Of a stretch of 14,322 bases of DNA, positions 1 to 6,998 are shown in pieces. This stretch comes from Actinobacteria bacterium UBA4719 (lineage in GTDB: Bacteria > Actinomycetota > Actinomycetes > Actinomycetales > Dermatophilaceae). How positions within the stretch are numbered: position 1 is the first letter of the stretch; every line of letters starts with the position of its first letter. Below the pieces are notes generated by a model. The model searched no databases and had not been told where the DNA came from. It saw only the letters and a program-made list of their open reading frames with translations. The position numbers and the translations under genes were made by a program. The stretch covers positions 1 to 14,322 of the forward strand of contig DHJN01000251.1 in assembly GCA_002404345.1 (NCBI GenBank). The letters run 5' to 3'.

Positions 1-897
1 GTCGAGGAGATCGAGGACGTCTATCTGCAGGGCTGGAAACTTGGCCTCAAAGCAATGGCGGTGTACCGCGACTCCTGCAAAGTCGGCCAGCCGCTGAGCG
101 ATGGTGGCTCGACCGCCACGGACGCCGCGGCGGTCAAGGCGGCCGGCAAGGTCGAGCGGATCATCGAGTACCGCCCGGTCCGCAAGCGTCTGCCCAGGAG
201 CCGTCCGAGCCAGACCATCTCGTTCTCGGTGGGCGGCGCCGAGGGTTACCTGACCGCCGGCTCCTACCCCGATGACGGGCTGGGCGAGCTGTTCCTGAAG
301 TTCGGCAAGCAGGGCTCGACCCTGGGCGGCGTCATGGACGCATTCTCGATCGCGGTCTCGATCGGCCTGCAGTACGGCGTGCCGCTGGAGACCTTCGTCG
401 AGAAGTTCACCAACCTGCGCTTCGAGCCGGCCGGCCTGACCGACGACCCGGACATTCGGATGGCCCAGTCGATCATGGACTACGTGTTCCGCCGCCTTGC
501 GCTGGACTACATGGACTTCGAGACCCGCTCGTTCATGGGCATCCACACCGCGGGCGAGCGCATGCGTCAGATCGAGACCGGCTCGTATGCCGCGTCGGTG
601 GACTCCGAGTCCGACGAGGAGGTCTCGGACGAGCTCGAGGGTTTCGCCCAGTCCGCCCAGCTCGCCAAGAAGTCTGACAAGCGGGACTGGACGAGGACCG
701 AGAGTGTCGACAGGTCCGGCACTGGCGCGGCTTCCGCCAAGTCGGTCCAGGGTGTGCACTCCACGGCCGAGCTGATGGAGAAGTTCGCGGGCAAGTCCGC
801 GGATGCTCCGATCTGTCTGACCTGCGGAACGAAGATGCGGCCTTCTGGCTCGTGCTACGTGTGCGAGGGATGCGGCAGCACCAGCGGCTGCAGCTGA
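1..897 (+). CDS. nrdJ: Vitamin B12-dependent (class II) ribonucleotide reductase, C-terminal 298 residues (5' end outside window)
   Basis: Class II ribonucleotide reductase reduces ribonucleotides to deoxyribonucleotides in the cytoplasm using adenosylcobalamin, so it works with or without oxygen. The frame is open from base 1; the visible start corresponds to the barrel-end segment with the motif GWKLGLKAMAVYRDSCK, typical of this family. A family-typical domain follows at visible residues of about 60-185, including RRLPRSRPSQT, GSTLGGVMDAFSIAVSIGLQYGVPLE and RFEPAG. After it comes an acidic, low-complexity linker (about 195-265). The last 30 residues carry a cysteine-rich tail with CLTC, CYVC and EGC plus a final GC, matching the thiol/zinc tail through which the active-site disulphide is re-reduced by thioredoxin-like donors (family knowledge). 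The full protein is usually about 900-1000 residues, so roughly two thirds, including the cobalamin-binding and radical-site parts, lies upstream. It is the only supported plus-strand gene here and is convergent with the dehydrogenase gene. Confidence 0.95.
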   Translation, partial: VEEIEDVYLQGWKLGLKAMAVYRDSCKVGQPLSDGGSTATDAAAVKAAGKVERIIEYRPVRKRLPRSRPSQTISFSVGGAEGYLTAGSYPDDGLGELFLKFGKQGSTLGGVMDAFSIAVSIGLQYGVPLETFVEKFTNLRFEPAGLTDDPDIRMAQSIMDYVFRRLALDYMDFETRSFMGIHTAGERMRQIETGSYAASVDSESDEEVSDELEGFAQSAQLAKKSDKRDWTRTESVDRSGTGAASAKSVQGVHSTAELMEKFAGKSADAPICLTCGTKMRPSGSCYVCEGCGSTSGCS

Positions 898-1086
898 GGC
901 TCGCCATCCCTCCTGTATCCCGTTGAGGGCCCTCTTGAGTCGCCACCGTGGAGCAATAGAACGGATGCGCAACTGACCGATAACCGAGTCCCCTCACGTG
1001 ATCGAGGAGACGGCAATCAAGACCCCTTGGCGCCCCGATCGGTCGACTAGATCACATTCACTGACCAGCGTTTCTACGGAATGCAG

Positions 1087-1905
1087 CTACGCGGCTGACC
1101 AGCCGCCGTCCGATGCCAGGATGGCACCATTGATGTTGATCCCATCATCACTCAAGAGAAACGTGATCGATGCGGCAAGCTGGGCTGGCTCGGCCAGGCC
1201 GGGACTGAGGGCAAGCTGCGGTAGGACTCGCGACTGTCCGAGAGGGGATGCGAATGAGACTTCGATGTTGGTCCTGGTGGCGCCGGGAGCCACCGCGTTG
1301 ACGCGCAGGCCGCTCGATGCGTACATGAAGGCGGAGCTCTTGGTGATGCCAACCACGGCATGCTTGGAGGCCGTGTAAGCCAAACCGGCGGCGGATCCGC
1401 GAACACCCGCTTCGGATGCGACGTTCACGATGGACCCGGACCCGGCGTCGAGCATGAGTGGTATCACTGCGCGCGACACTTTGAACAGCCCATCGACGTT
1501 GACGCGGAACACCCGCTGCCAGACCGCGTCATCCACCTCGTGAAGTGGCGTCATGTCGTCCATGATCCCGGCGATATTGGCGAGACCGTGGACGGTTCCG
1601 TTGGCGGCCGCGACGATCCTGGCGACGTCGTCGTCATTGGAGATGTCGCCGACGACGGCGACAAGGTCCAGGTCGGAGTGGTGAGCGAGCAGGGCTTCCA
1701 GACGATCCTTGCTGATGTCCGCGACAACGACCCGGCCGCCCTCTTTGGCGATGCGCAGGGCGGTGGCCAGTCCGATACCGGAACCGGCTCCGGTGACGAT
1801 GACGGTTTTGCCTTCGAAACGACCGGGGGTGGTCTTCTCCACCCAGGCGACGGACGCCGCCGTGGGTGCGCCGCCCGCGAATTCGGCAGGAGGTTCCAGA
1901 TTCAC
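1087..1905 (-). CDS. SDR family NAD(P)-dependent oxidoreductase, 272 residues
   Basis: A classical short-chain dehydrogenase/reductase, a cytoplasmic enzyme that oxidises or reduces an alcohol/ketone pair; the substrate cannot be told from sequence. The Rossmann glycine motif TGAGSGIG is at residues 38-45. An aspartate ending the second strand (D63 in VVVADIS) favours NAD(H) over NADP(H). The NIAG motif is at 110-113 and the catalytic tetrad reads N136, S164, Y177, K181 (YTASK). The C-terminal GAILASDGGWSAA is the usual family ending. Start: the codon at 1905 is GTG, and the nearest purine-rich stretch (GGGAG) is about 12 bases upstream, which is long. The first 30 residues precede the normal SDR start, so either the protein has an N-terminal extension or translation starts further in, for example at the in-frame GTG for V22. 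It lies 154 bases downstream of the helicase gene on the same strand and could be read through from it or have its own promoter. Confidence 0.9.
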   Translation of the reverse strand: MNLEPPAEFAGGAPTAASVAWVEKTTPGRFEGKTVIVTGAGSGIGLATALRIAKEGGRVVVADISKDRLEALLAHHSDLDLVAVVGDISNDDDVARIVAAANGTVHGLANIAGIMDDMTPLHEVDDAVWQRVFRVNVDGLFKVSRAVIPLMLDAGSGSIVNVASEAGVRGSAAGLAYTASKHAVVGITKSSAFMYASSGLRVNAVAPGATRTNIEVSFASPLGQSRVLPQLALSPGLAEPAQLAASITFLLSDDGININGAILASDGGWSAA

Positions 1906-1926
1906 GGTTATCGAAAACTCCCAATC

Positions 1927-1962
1927 GGTTCCGATATTTCGGTCCGGGTCGGTGCCGGAACC
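1927..1962. promoter_or_regulatory. Inverted repeat upstream of the dehydrogenase gene (possible operator)
   Basis: Two 7-base arms, GGTTCCG at 1927-1933 and CGGAACC at 1956-1962, are separated by 22 bases. They lie 22 bases before the GTG start of the dehydrogenase gene. SDR genes are often controlled by repressors binding such sites, but no regulator gene is adjacent and the wide spacing makes this weak. In the minus-strand direction the only other signal in the gap 1906-2059 is a lone TAGACT hexamer near 1980 that resembles an actinobacterial -10 box, with no good -35. Confidence 0.25.
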
Positions 1963-2059
1963 AGAGGCGAGGAGAGTCTATTCCAGTTACCTCCGTTCGC
2001 GACGGCAGCGCCGTTCTCGCCGGCATCGGATCCGGACAAATCGAACGGCTCCGCGCGGG

Positions 2060-5000
2060 CTAAGCGACGACGGTGGAGGCCGTGAAGGCTTCGGTAGGCA
2101 TTGGTCGGTCGAGGCGCCAGGTGATCGCGATCGGGCGATCGCCGGTGTGGCTGACGTACTGCGCAGTGCCTAGGAAGAGGTATGGCGCGGTGCCCAGCTC
2201 GTAGACCTTGTGTTCACGTGCGAAGAGCAGGATGCCGCTGCCGGCATGAGCGTGATGGATGTACCTCTGTCCGGTCGGCGAGGTGACCGAGGTCCGCGAC
2301 TGAGTCTCCCAATGGAAGAGAGACGGGCTGATCGCGTAGTCCTGGTACATCGTTGTTGGGGAGTAGTCCGTCTCGGACTTGGTCAGCGTGATCAGGAAGG
2401 CGTCAGACTTCCATTTCTCGGCCCACAGGACGCCTTCTCGAAAGCTGTTGGGCAAGCGCTTGAGGTGCGCGTAATCCAGCGCCGCGACGATCTCCTCCCG
2501 CGAATAGCGCGCGTGAGTCCGCAGCGGCGATGATGCGAGACGTTGTGACATCGGAGCGGCGACGTGCTGAGCATGGTCGAAAGCATTCTGAACAACGACG
2601 CTCAGTTCGTCGCGAGCAGCCGGTTCCGATCGCAGAGCGGTGAACCCATCGGCGTAGGACTCGAAGCCGTCCCCGGGACCCCCGTTGGGCCACACGGAAA
2701 AGAACAGCATGCGGGCGTACCGCTGTTCGACCGCATTGAGCTCGTTGTAGGTCGGACTATCATCCGCGAGCAACCGTTGGTATGCGCGTGCACGTTCGGC
2801 GTCGTCGACATGCGACACCGCGCGGACACGCTTGAGGAGAGCCGGTTCGTGAGACCCTCCGGCGCGGGTCAGGAATCCGGCCTCTCGACGCAGCCGCGTC
2901 CAGCTCTTGTCGCCCTTGAGGAAGTCGCCGAGCTCAAGTCCGGACTCGCGAAGAAAATCGGCCAATGACAGGTCGCCATATGAGCGAAGCTCGGCCACGA
3001 TCTGCTTCCAGCTCGTGCTCAGCTGACTCTTGATGTTGGCCAGGACGATCTCCTGCGCCTGCCTGTCCAACACGATCTGTGAGCCTGCTGGCAAGAATGG
3101 AAAGCCGTGTTCGACCTGGCGGTTGAGACCCGCCTTCGTTGCCCCCGTGATGGCGCGGTAGCGAGTGTCGAAACGGAACTCCTTGCGCTGATGACCGACG
3201 AAGTCGATCGCGGTGAGAACCGGCTTGTCCTGTGCTCGGCGAAGGCCGCGACCGAGTTGTTGCAAGAAGACGGTCGCGCTCTCGGTGGGTCGGAGGAAGA
3301 GGACGGTATCGACTGAGGGAATGTCGACACCCTCGTTGAACACGTCGACGGTGAAGATGGCGTTGACGTCCCGGGCAGCCAATCGGGACAGGGCATCTGC
3401 GCGGTGATGAGATCCCGGCCCGCTTGTGACCGTCAGGGAGGGGATGCCCGCCTCGTTAAAGACGCGCGCCATGTACTCGGCGTGCGCAATCGAGACGCAG
3501 AATCCGAGAGCGCGCATCGAACGAACATCCGCGACCTTGTCGTGTACTTGTTTCAGGACGATGCGGGCTCGAACATCGTTGCCCGTGTAGACGTTGGAGA
3601 GACTGACCTCGTCGTAGGCGCCCCGGCTCCACTTCAGGTGGCTGAGGTCGACACCGTCCGCCACGCCGAAGTAGTGGAAAGGGCAGAGCAAATCCGCGCT
3701 CAGCGCATCCCAGAGGCGAAGTTCGGCTGCAACTCGACCGCCGAAGAACGACCGGACATCAGTGCCGTCAGCCCGTTCTGGTGTGGCAGTCAGCCCGAGT
3801 AACTCGTCAGCGTTCAGGCGGTCAGTGATCCGTCGGTAGGTGGTCGCCTGTGCGTGATGGAACTCGTCGATGACGACCACGTCGTAGGCATCGGCAGGGA
3901 TGTTGGTAACGCCGTATGCAGTTAATGATTGGACGGAGGCGAAGACATGTCGCCATCGTTCGGGGCGGGCGCCGCCGACATACAGCTCACCAAAGTTGGC
4001 GTCGGAGAGGACCTCGCGATACGTGCGGAGAGACTGTTTCAGGATTTCCTCGCGATGTGCGACAAAGAGAAGAGAGGGGCGCTCACTCATGGACGGTGTG
4101 CAGAGGCGCCGGTAGTCCAACGCTGCGATGACGGTCTTGCCCGTGCCAGTTGCGGCCACCACGAGGTTTCGGTGACGGTCGTGAACGACGCGCTCAACTG
4201 TGAGCGACTCCAGCATCTCGGCCTGATAGGGATAAGGCCTGACCTCGAGCCCAGACAGAGACAACGTCACTCGATCGGTTTGTCTTCGGTCGGACGCCTC
4301 CGCGAGTGCGTCGTCCAGACGGTCCCGATCGCGATCGGGGTCATAGCTCTCGAATGTTGTGTCGTTCCAATAGGTTTCGAAGGTTGCCGAGAATTTCTGC
4401 AGCAGCGGCGGAGTGGCGATGGCAGAGAGCCGGACGTTCCATTCGACCCCGTCCAACATGGCGGAACGGGACAAGTTCGAGGAGCCCACATACGCCGTGT
4501 TGAACCCGGTGTTGCGTCGAAAGAGCCAGGCCTTGGCGTGCAGGCGGGTGCGCACGGAGTCGTACTGAATCTTGACCTCAGCGCCAAAGTCGCGGACGAG
4601 GCGATCCAGTGCTGGCCGCTCGGTGGCACCCATGTACGTGGTTGTCATGACACGCAGCGGGACGCCGCGCCGTTTGAGGTCAAGCAGTTGCGGCTCGATG
4701 ACTCGCAGTCCGTACCACTTGACGAAGGCGCACAGCAGATCGACGTGATCAGCGCTGTCCAGCTCTGACCTGACCTCATGGCCCAAGGAAGGCTCTCCGT
4801 GAGCGTTCGTCAGCAATGCTGCGTCAGACAGGGGCGTCGCCGGACGGTTGGTATTCCGAGCTGGTGAGCCCGGTGCGGCTGGGGCTATCAGAGAGAGAAG
4901 CTGGCTAGGCGATACAGCGAGCTGGTCATCGAGGGCGCCGAGTTGCTCCAGGAGCGCATTCACCAGGTCGCGTCGACGGTCGAGGTCCGACTCCGCGGCC

Positions 5001-5161
5001 AGCGCTCGAACCGCTGCATCGCGGATGTGTCTGGCGAGCACGTGAGGCTGCTCGGCTGCGTCCACGAGTTCGGTGTTCGGGGTCAGCCCAGAGCCGGTGG
5101 CCTCGTCGATCAGGGCTTGGAGCCTCTTGGTCAACAGGCTTTCGTACAGTCCCTCAAGCAC
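2060..5161 (-). CDS. PLD-type nuclease / superfamily 2 helicase / DUF3427 fusion protein, 1033 residues
   Basis: A single-chain putative DNA-processing enzyme: a phospholipase-D-fold (HKD) domain followed by a superfamily 2 helicase of the type-III-restriction/ResIII kind and a C-terminal DUF3427 region. The PLD domain spans about residues 120-270, with HAK at 208-210 and GSSNLS at 226-231. Helicase motifs: Walker A AATGTGKT 336-343, motif II DEFH 432-435, motif III TAT 458-460, motif V FNEGVDIP 608-615, motif VI QQLGRGLRR 634-642. The region from about 690 to 1033 matches what I know of DUF3427, whose function is unknown. Length and domain order are normal for this family, so the gene looks intact. 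The GTG start at 5161 has GAGGGG about 6 bases upstream, and the first residues (LEGLYESLLT) look like the family's usual opening. No methylase, specificity subunit or other defence partner is adjacent. A restriction-like or repair role is inference. The PLD motif lacks the textbook aspartate after HxK (see findings). Confidence 0.9.
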   Translation of the reverse strand: MLEGLYESLLTKRLQALIDEATGSGLTPNTELVDAAEQPHVLARHIRDAAVRALAAESDLDRRRDLVNALLEQLGALDDQLAVSPSQLLSLIAPAAPGSPARNTNRPATPLSDAALLTNAHGEPSLGHEVRSELDSADHVDLLCAFVKWYGLRVIEPQLLDLKRRGVPLRVMTTTYMGATERPALDRLVRDFGAEVKIQYDSVRTRLHAKAWLFRRNTGFNTAYVGSSNLSRSAMLDGVEWNVRLSAIATPPLLQKFSATFETYWNDTTFESYDPDRDRDRLDDALAEASDRRQTDRVTLSLSGLEVRPYPYQAEMLESLTVERVVHDRHRNLVVAATGTGKTVIAALDYRRLCTPSMSERPSLLFVAHREEILKQSLRTYREVLSDANFGELYVGGARPERWRHVFASVQSLTAYGVTNIPADAYDVVVIDEFHHAQATTYRRITDRLNADELLGLTATPERADGTDVRSFFGGRVAAELRLWDALSADLLCPFHYFGVADGVDLSHLKWSRGAYDEVSLSNVYTGNDVRARIVLKQVHDKVADVRSMRALGFCVSIAHAEYMARVFNEAGIPSLTVTSGPGSHHRADALSRLAARDVNAIFTVDVFNEGVDIPSVDTVLFLRPTESATVFLQQLGRGLRRAQDKPVLTAIDFVGHQRKEFRFDTRYRAITGATKAGLNRQVEHGFPFLPAGSQIVLDRQAQEIVLANIKSQLSTSWKQIVAELRSYGDLSLADFLRESGLELGDFLKGDKSWTRLRREAGFLTRAGGSHEPALLKRVRAVSHVDDAERARAYQRLLADDSPTYNELNAVEQRYARMLFFSVWPNGGPGDGFESYADGFTALRSEPAARDELSVVVQNAFDHAQHVAAPMSQRLASSPLRTHARYSREEIVAALDYAHLKRLPNSFREGVLWAEKWKSDAFLITLTKSETDYSPTTMYQDYAISPSLFHWETQSRTSVTSPTGQRYIHHAHAGSGILLFAREHKVYELGTAPYLFLGTAQYVSHTGDRPIAITWRLDRPMPTEAFTASTVVA

Positions 5162-5253
5162 CCTGAGCCCCTCGCGTCGTGGTCCCGTCAGCTTGCCCCG
5201 CCCAGGTGCGCCGGAGCGTGCGATGTGACAGAGCCCGTACGCCTGAAGACGCC

Positions 5254-5877
5254 CTATCCAGAGAGTGCCTCGTTGACCAGCATCGGCCAGGTCTGGGGCC
5301 CGACGATCCCGTCCACCGCGAACCCTTTGATCTCTGTGGCGAATCCCTGCTGGAGCCCGATCACGGCACTACGAGTCCTCGGCCCGAATATGCCGTCCAC
5401 GTTCAGGGTGTGGCCGTTCCGCAGATTACGGAAGTTGATCTGGTCCTGTACTGCACGGACGGCATCACCGCGGCTTCCCTGTCTGACCGTGATGATGAGC
5501 GCTCGCCAGGTCTGGCTACCGACGACTCCGTCCACGACGAGATGATGGCTCCTCTGAAACGCCACAACGGCGGCCCTGGTCTGCGCACCGAACGTTCCAT
5601 CCACCGATATTGAGGCCCCCCGCGCCCGCAAGAGGTACTGCAAGGACCGCACGGTGGCCTTCGGCCAGATGCTGTTGGGGCCCTGCCGCAGCACCGGGAA
5701 CCGTTGCAGGAACGATGTAACCGATGTAACCGATGTAACCGATGCTGCCGCCGGGCTTGGTTGAGCCGGGCTGGCAACAGCCGCCGCATGCGGGGCCCCG
5801 GTGATCAACAACGTGCCGGTCACCGCCGCGCCGGCGAGCTTTCCTCGGATGGTTGTCAGGGGTCGTCCAGCAGTCAT
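5254..5877 (-). CDS. Secreted protein with two peptidoglycan-binding (PG_binding_1) domains, 207 residues
   Basis: Likely an exported cell-wall-binding protein with no catalytic domain. Residues 1 to about 34 form a Sec-type signal peptide: TIRGK, a hydrophobic stretch AGAAVTGTLLITG, then an APHAAAVA cleavage region. A short Pro/Ala/Ser linker with three VTS repeats follows (47-55). Two peptidoglycan-binding repeats come next: the first, about 58-128, with VDGTFGAQTRAAV and VDGVVGSQTW; the second, about 131-200, with VDGIFGPRTRSAV and VDGIVGPQTW. The frame is open further upstream (to 6078), but that extension has no signal character, whereas the ATG at 5877 has GGAGG six bases ahead and places the signal peptide at the N-terminus, so I chose it. 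It lies 103 bases after the cysteine-rich small gene on the same strand and may share its transcript. Such proteins often accompany lytic or transpeptidase enzymes; none is visible here. Confidence 0.85.
   Translation of the reverse strand: MTAGRPLTTIRGKLAGAAVTGTLLITGAPHAAAVASPAQPSPAAASVTSVTSVTSFLQRFPVLRQGPNSIWPKATVRSLQYLLRARGASISVDGTFGAQTRAAVVAFQRSHHLVVDGVVGSQTWRALIITVRQGSRGDAVRAVQDQINFRNLRNGHTLNVDGIFGPRTRSAVIGLQQGFATEIKGFAVDGIVGPQTWPMLVNEALSG
5714..5749. repeat. 9-base tandem repeat inside the peptidoglycan-binding protein gene
   Basis: GATGTAACC occurs three times in perfect tandem at 5714-5740, followed by a diverged fourth copy to 5749. In the minus-strand gene it encodes repeated Val-Thr-Ser in the linker between the signal peptide and the first binding domain. 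Unit length is a multiple of three, so copy-number change would lengthen or shorten the linker without breaking the frame. Confidence 0.9.
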
Positions 5878-5883
5878 GGTCCG

Positions 5884-5888
5884 CCTCC
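5884..5888 (-). promoter_or_regulatory. Ribosome binding site that sets the start at 5877
   Basis: On the minus strand GGAGG stands six bases before the ATG at 5877. It decides between this start and the longer open frame, and agrees with the signal peptide position. Confidence 0.8.
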
Positions 5889-5980
5889 GGGTGCGCTGAT
5901 TTCCTTGCAGTGCCACTGGACAGTAGACCCGGGCCATCAGCCTGTCTATGGATTCGGCTGACTCACTCGGAGAAGCGCTC

Positions 5981-6226
5981 TCAATATCCGACCCTGTCGA
6001 GGTTCCAGGCTCTGGGGCAGTGTTGCGATCTCGGCGGAACCCAGAGATTCCAGTACTCCGGTCCTGCGCCGCGCGCATCCACGCGACATCCGGCGCAGAG
6101 CACGATCCCGTCCGGGCCTGCCCCTGGGCAAGCGCCCTGCGCTGTCGGTCCGCAACAGTGGTTGACGACCTCGTTGGTGTCGGGGTCCACGATGTCTACG
6201 ACGTCATCCTCTTTCATCGCGATCAT
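5981..6226 (-). CDS. Cysteine-rich small protein of unknown function, 81 residues
   Basis: I do not recognise a family. From the ATG at 6226 the protein has an acidic, charged N-terminus (MKEDDVVDIVDPDTNE), then a cysteine/glycine-rich middle and an aromatic, proline-containing end. Six cysteines sit at residues 24, 25, 33, 44, 47 and 70, with histidines at 23 and 69; CxxC at 44-47 (CAGC) and HCC at 23-25 suggest a metal site or a disulphide-rich fold. There is no signal peptide or membrane segment, so a cytoplasmic metal-binding role is more likely than secretion (inference). Start choice: AGGAG lies 4 bases before the ATG at 6226, only 1 base before the GTG at 6229 and 13 before the ATG at 6217, so 6226 fits best. 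A candidate promoter and a tandem operator-like repeat precede it, and the peptidoglycan-binding gene follows on the same strand. Confidence 0.65.
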   Translation of the reverse strand: MIAMKEDDVVDIVDPDTNEVVNHCCGPTAQGACPGAGPDGIVLCAGCRVDARGAGPEYWNLWVPPRSQHCPRAWNLDRVGY

Positions 6227-6229
6227 CAC

Positions 6230-6235
6230 TCTCCT
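6230..6235 (-). promoter_or_regulatory. Ribosome binding site of the cysteine-rich small gene
   Basis: On the minus strand AGGAGA stands directly ahead of GTGATG; spacing favours the ATG at 6226. A near-consensus site in front of a short ORF is the main evidence that this ORF is translated. Confidence 0.7.
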
Positions 6236-6240
6236 GAGCG

Positions 6241-6270
6241 TGAACCTTGTAAGGCTGAACCTTGAAAGGC
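6241..6270. repeat. 15-base tandem repeat, likely operator, upstream of the cysteine-rich small gene
   Basis: TGAACCTTGTAAGGC (6241-6255) is followed immediately by TGAACCTTGAAAGGC (6256-6270), differing at one base. Each copy contains a small palindrome CCTT-N2-AAGG, so the block offers two identical binding sites 15 bases apart, about one and a half helical turns. It lies between the candidate promoter and the ribosome binding site on the minus strand, where a repressor would block transcription. The bound factor is unknown. Confidence 0.75.
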
Positions 6271-6302
6271 TAATACCAGAAAAGGCCCGGCACGGTTGTC
6301 AA
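6271..6302 (-). promoter_or_regulatory. Candidate promoter for the cysteine-rich small gene
   Basis: A perfect TTGACA -35 hexamer occupies 6302-6297 on the minus strand. The best -10 candidates lie in TCTGGTATTA (6280-6271), at 18-21 bases spacing, and are poor matches. The implied start of transcription would fall in the 15-base tandem repeat, which supports an operator role for it. Confidence 0.4.
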
Positions 6303-6421
6303 CGCAAGGGACCAAAGGCCCTTGTAGTCCTGCGGATTGCCTGCCATGTTGTGATCTGCGTCATTGTTCTCAGCCAAGAGCTTCGAAGCAGGTCGAGGGC
6401 CGCATGGCGTGTGATGAGCTG

Positions 6422-6757
6422 TCAGCCAAGCGGCTCGAACGTGGCCGTGAAGTGGCGCAAGGTGGCGGGCTCGTCCACGATCCGATAGCCGGTCGGCTCA
6501 TCCGCCCCACGGGCGACGTGCGCGCAGACCTCGATCACGTAGTCGGTGTGGCTCTGCGGGTGGCCGGCAACGGGTAGCCGGAAGCGAACACCGTCGGTCG
6601 TCGTGATGGCGGTAGACCGCGCCTGGGCCTGGGCCGGGAGGCGAAAGTTCAGTTCACAGGCGTCCAGAACGGCGTTGTAGAGGTCGGCGTCGGGTCCCGC
6701 TTCTGGGGAGTCGAGCTGCTTGTCGGCGACGTCGGAGTGGGCGCCGTCGGCACTCAC
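6422..6757 (-). CDS. Small protein of uncertain function, possibly toxin-like, 111 residues
   Basis: The GTG start at 6757 overlaps the stop of the preceding small ORF by four bases (GTGA), a classic sign of translational coupling and the best evidence that both are real. The first 22 residues are a charged, low-complexity lead. The middle part (residues 25-70, including ADLYNAVLDACELNFRLP and TTTDGVRFRLPVAGHP) is compact and protein-like. From memory it resembles small actinobacterial proteins of the RelE/ParE toxin kind, but I cannot verify this and the C-terminal half does not show the expected basic catalytic strand. There is no signal peptide or membrane segment. If it is not a toxin it is an orphan protein of unknown role. 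It is followed after 195 bases by the cysteine-rich gene. Confidence 0.55.
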   Translation of the reverse strand: MSADGAHSDVADKQLDSPEAGPDADLYNAVLDACELNFRLPAQAQARSTAITTTDGVRFRLPVAGHPQSHTDYVIEVCAHVARGADEPTGYRIVDEPATLRHFTATFEPLG

Positions 6758-6933
6758 GTCGGTCGACGCTGGCGAACGCGGCGCACCGTTGACGACTGCG
6801 CCGCTCGGGTGAGCAGTGCCCGCAGTTCGGGGTCGCCGTCATACTCCAGCTGGGCATCCGTCACGACGCTGGCAGGCTGCAGCAGGAGGCTGCCATCCTC
6901 GTTCTCCTGGAGCAGGAAACGCTCGTTGGGCAA
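6754..6933 (-). CDS. Hidden 59-residue ORF, antitoxin-like, TTG start or decayed 5' end
   Basis: This frame has no ATG start. It opens after a stop at 6954-6952, and the first usable codon is TTG at 6933, without a recognisable ribosome binding site. The translation nevertheless looks like real protein: NERFLLQENEDGSLLLQP, then VVTDAQLEYDGDPELRALLTRAA, then a basic tail VRRVRQRRPT. That layout (short beta-rich start, acidic helix, basic tail) is reminiscent of small actinobacterial antitoxins, though I cannot name a family. Its stop overlaps the GTG start of the next gene by four bases. It lies just downstream of the strong terminator at 7025-7068, leaving about 90 bases for a promoter. Alternatives: a gene whose N-terminus was lost to a frameshift, or a leaderless or TTG-initiated gene. 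Confidence 0.45.
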   Translation of the reverse strand: MPNERFLLQENEDGSLLLQPASVVTDAQLEYDGDPELRALLTRAAQSSTVRRVRQRRPT

Positions 6934-6998
6934 GTGGGCTATGAATGAGCATCAGCGGGATCTGTACCTCGACCTTGGCGCGACCGACGACACCAGGA

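Noticed and set aside
908..934. Possible terminator after nrdJ: CCCTC/GAGGG arms and the 10-base palindrome GAGGGCCCTC
   Set aside because: The stems are only five pairs or have no loop, and no T-tract follows. In the rest of the gap 898-1086 I see no convincing hairpin, promoter or gene.
3929..4768. Plus-strand open frame of 279 codons antisense to the PLD-helicase gene
   Set aside because: A shadow of the minus-strand coding frame, with no recognisable domain or ribosome binding site.
5162..5253. Gap between the peptidoglycan-binding gene and the helicase gene
   Set aside because: Searched for a promoter or terminator; nothing beyond the GAGGGG ribosome binding site was convincing, so read-through from upstream remains possible.
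5878..6078. N-terminal extension of the peptidoglycan-binding protein
   Set aside because: The frame is open, but a GGAGG site and the signal peptide both point to the ATG at 5877, and the extension overlaps the cysteine-rich gene in another frame.
6305..6324. Small inverted repeat CAAGGG/CCCTTG between the toxin-like and cysteine-rich genes
   Set aside because: A six-base stem with an eight-base loop and no T-tract is too weak to call a terminator.
5853..6488. Plus-strand open frame of 211 codons
   Set aside because: It lies antisense to the signal peptide region, the cysteine-rich gene and its control region, has no ribosome binding site and shows mixed low-complexity sequence. The minus-strand genes explain the region better.
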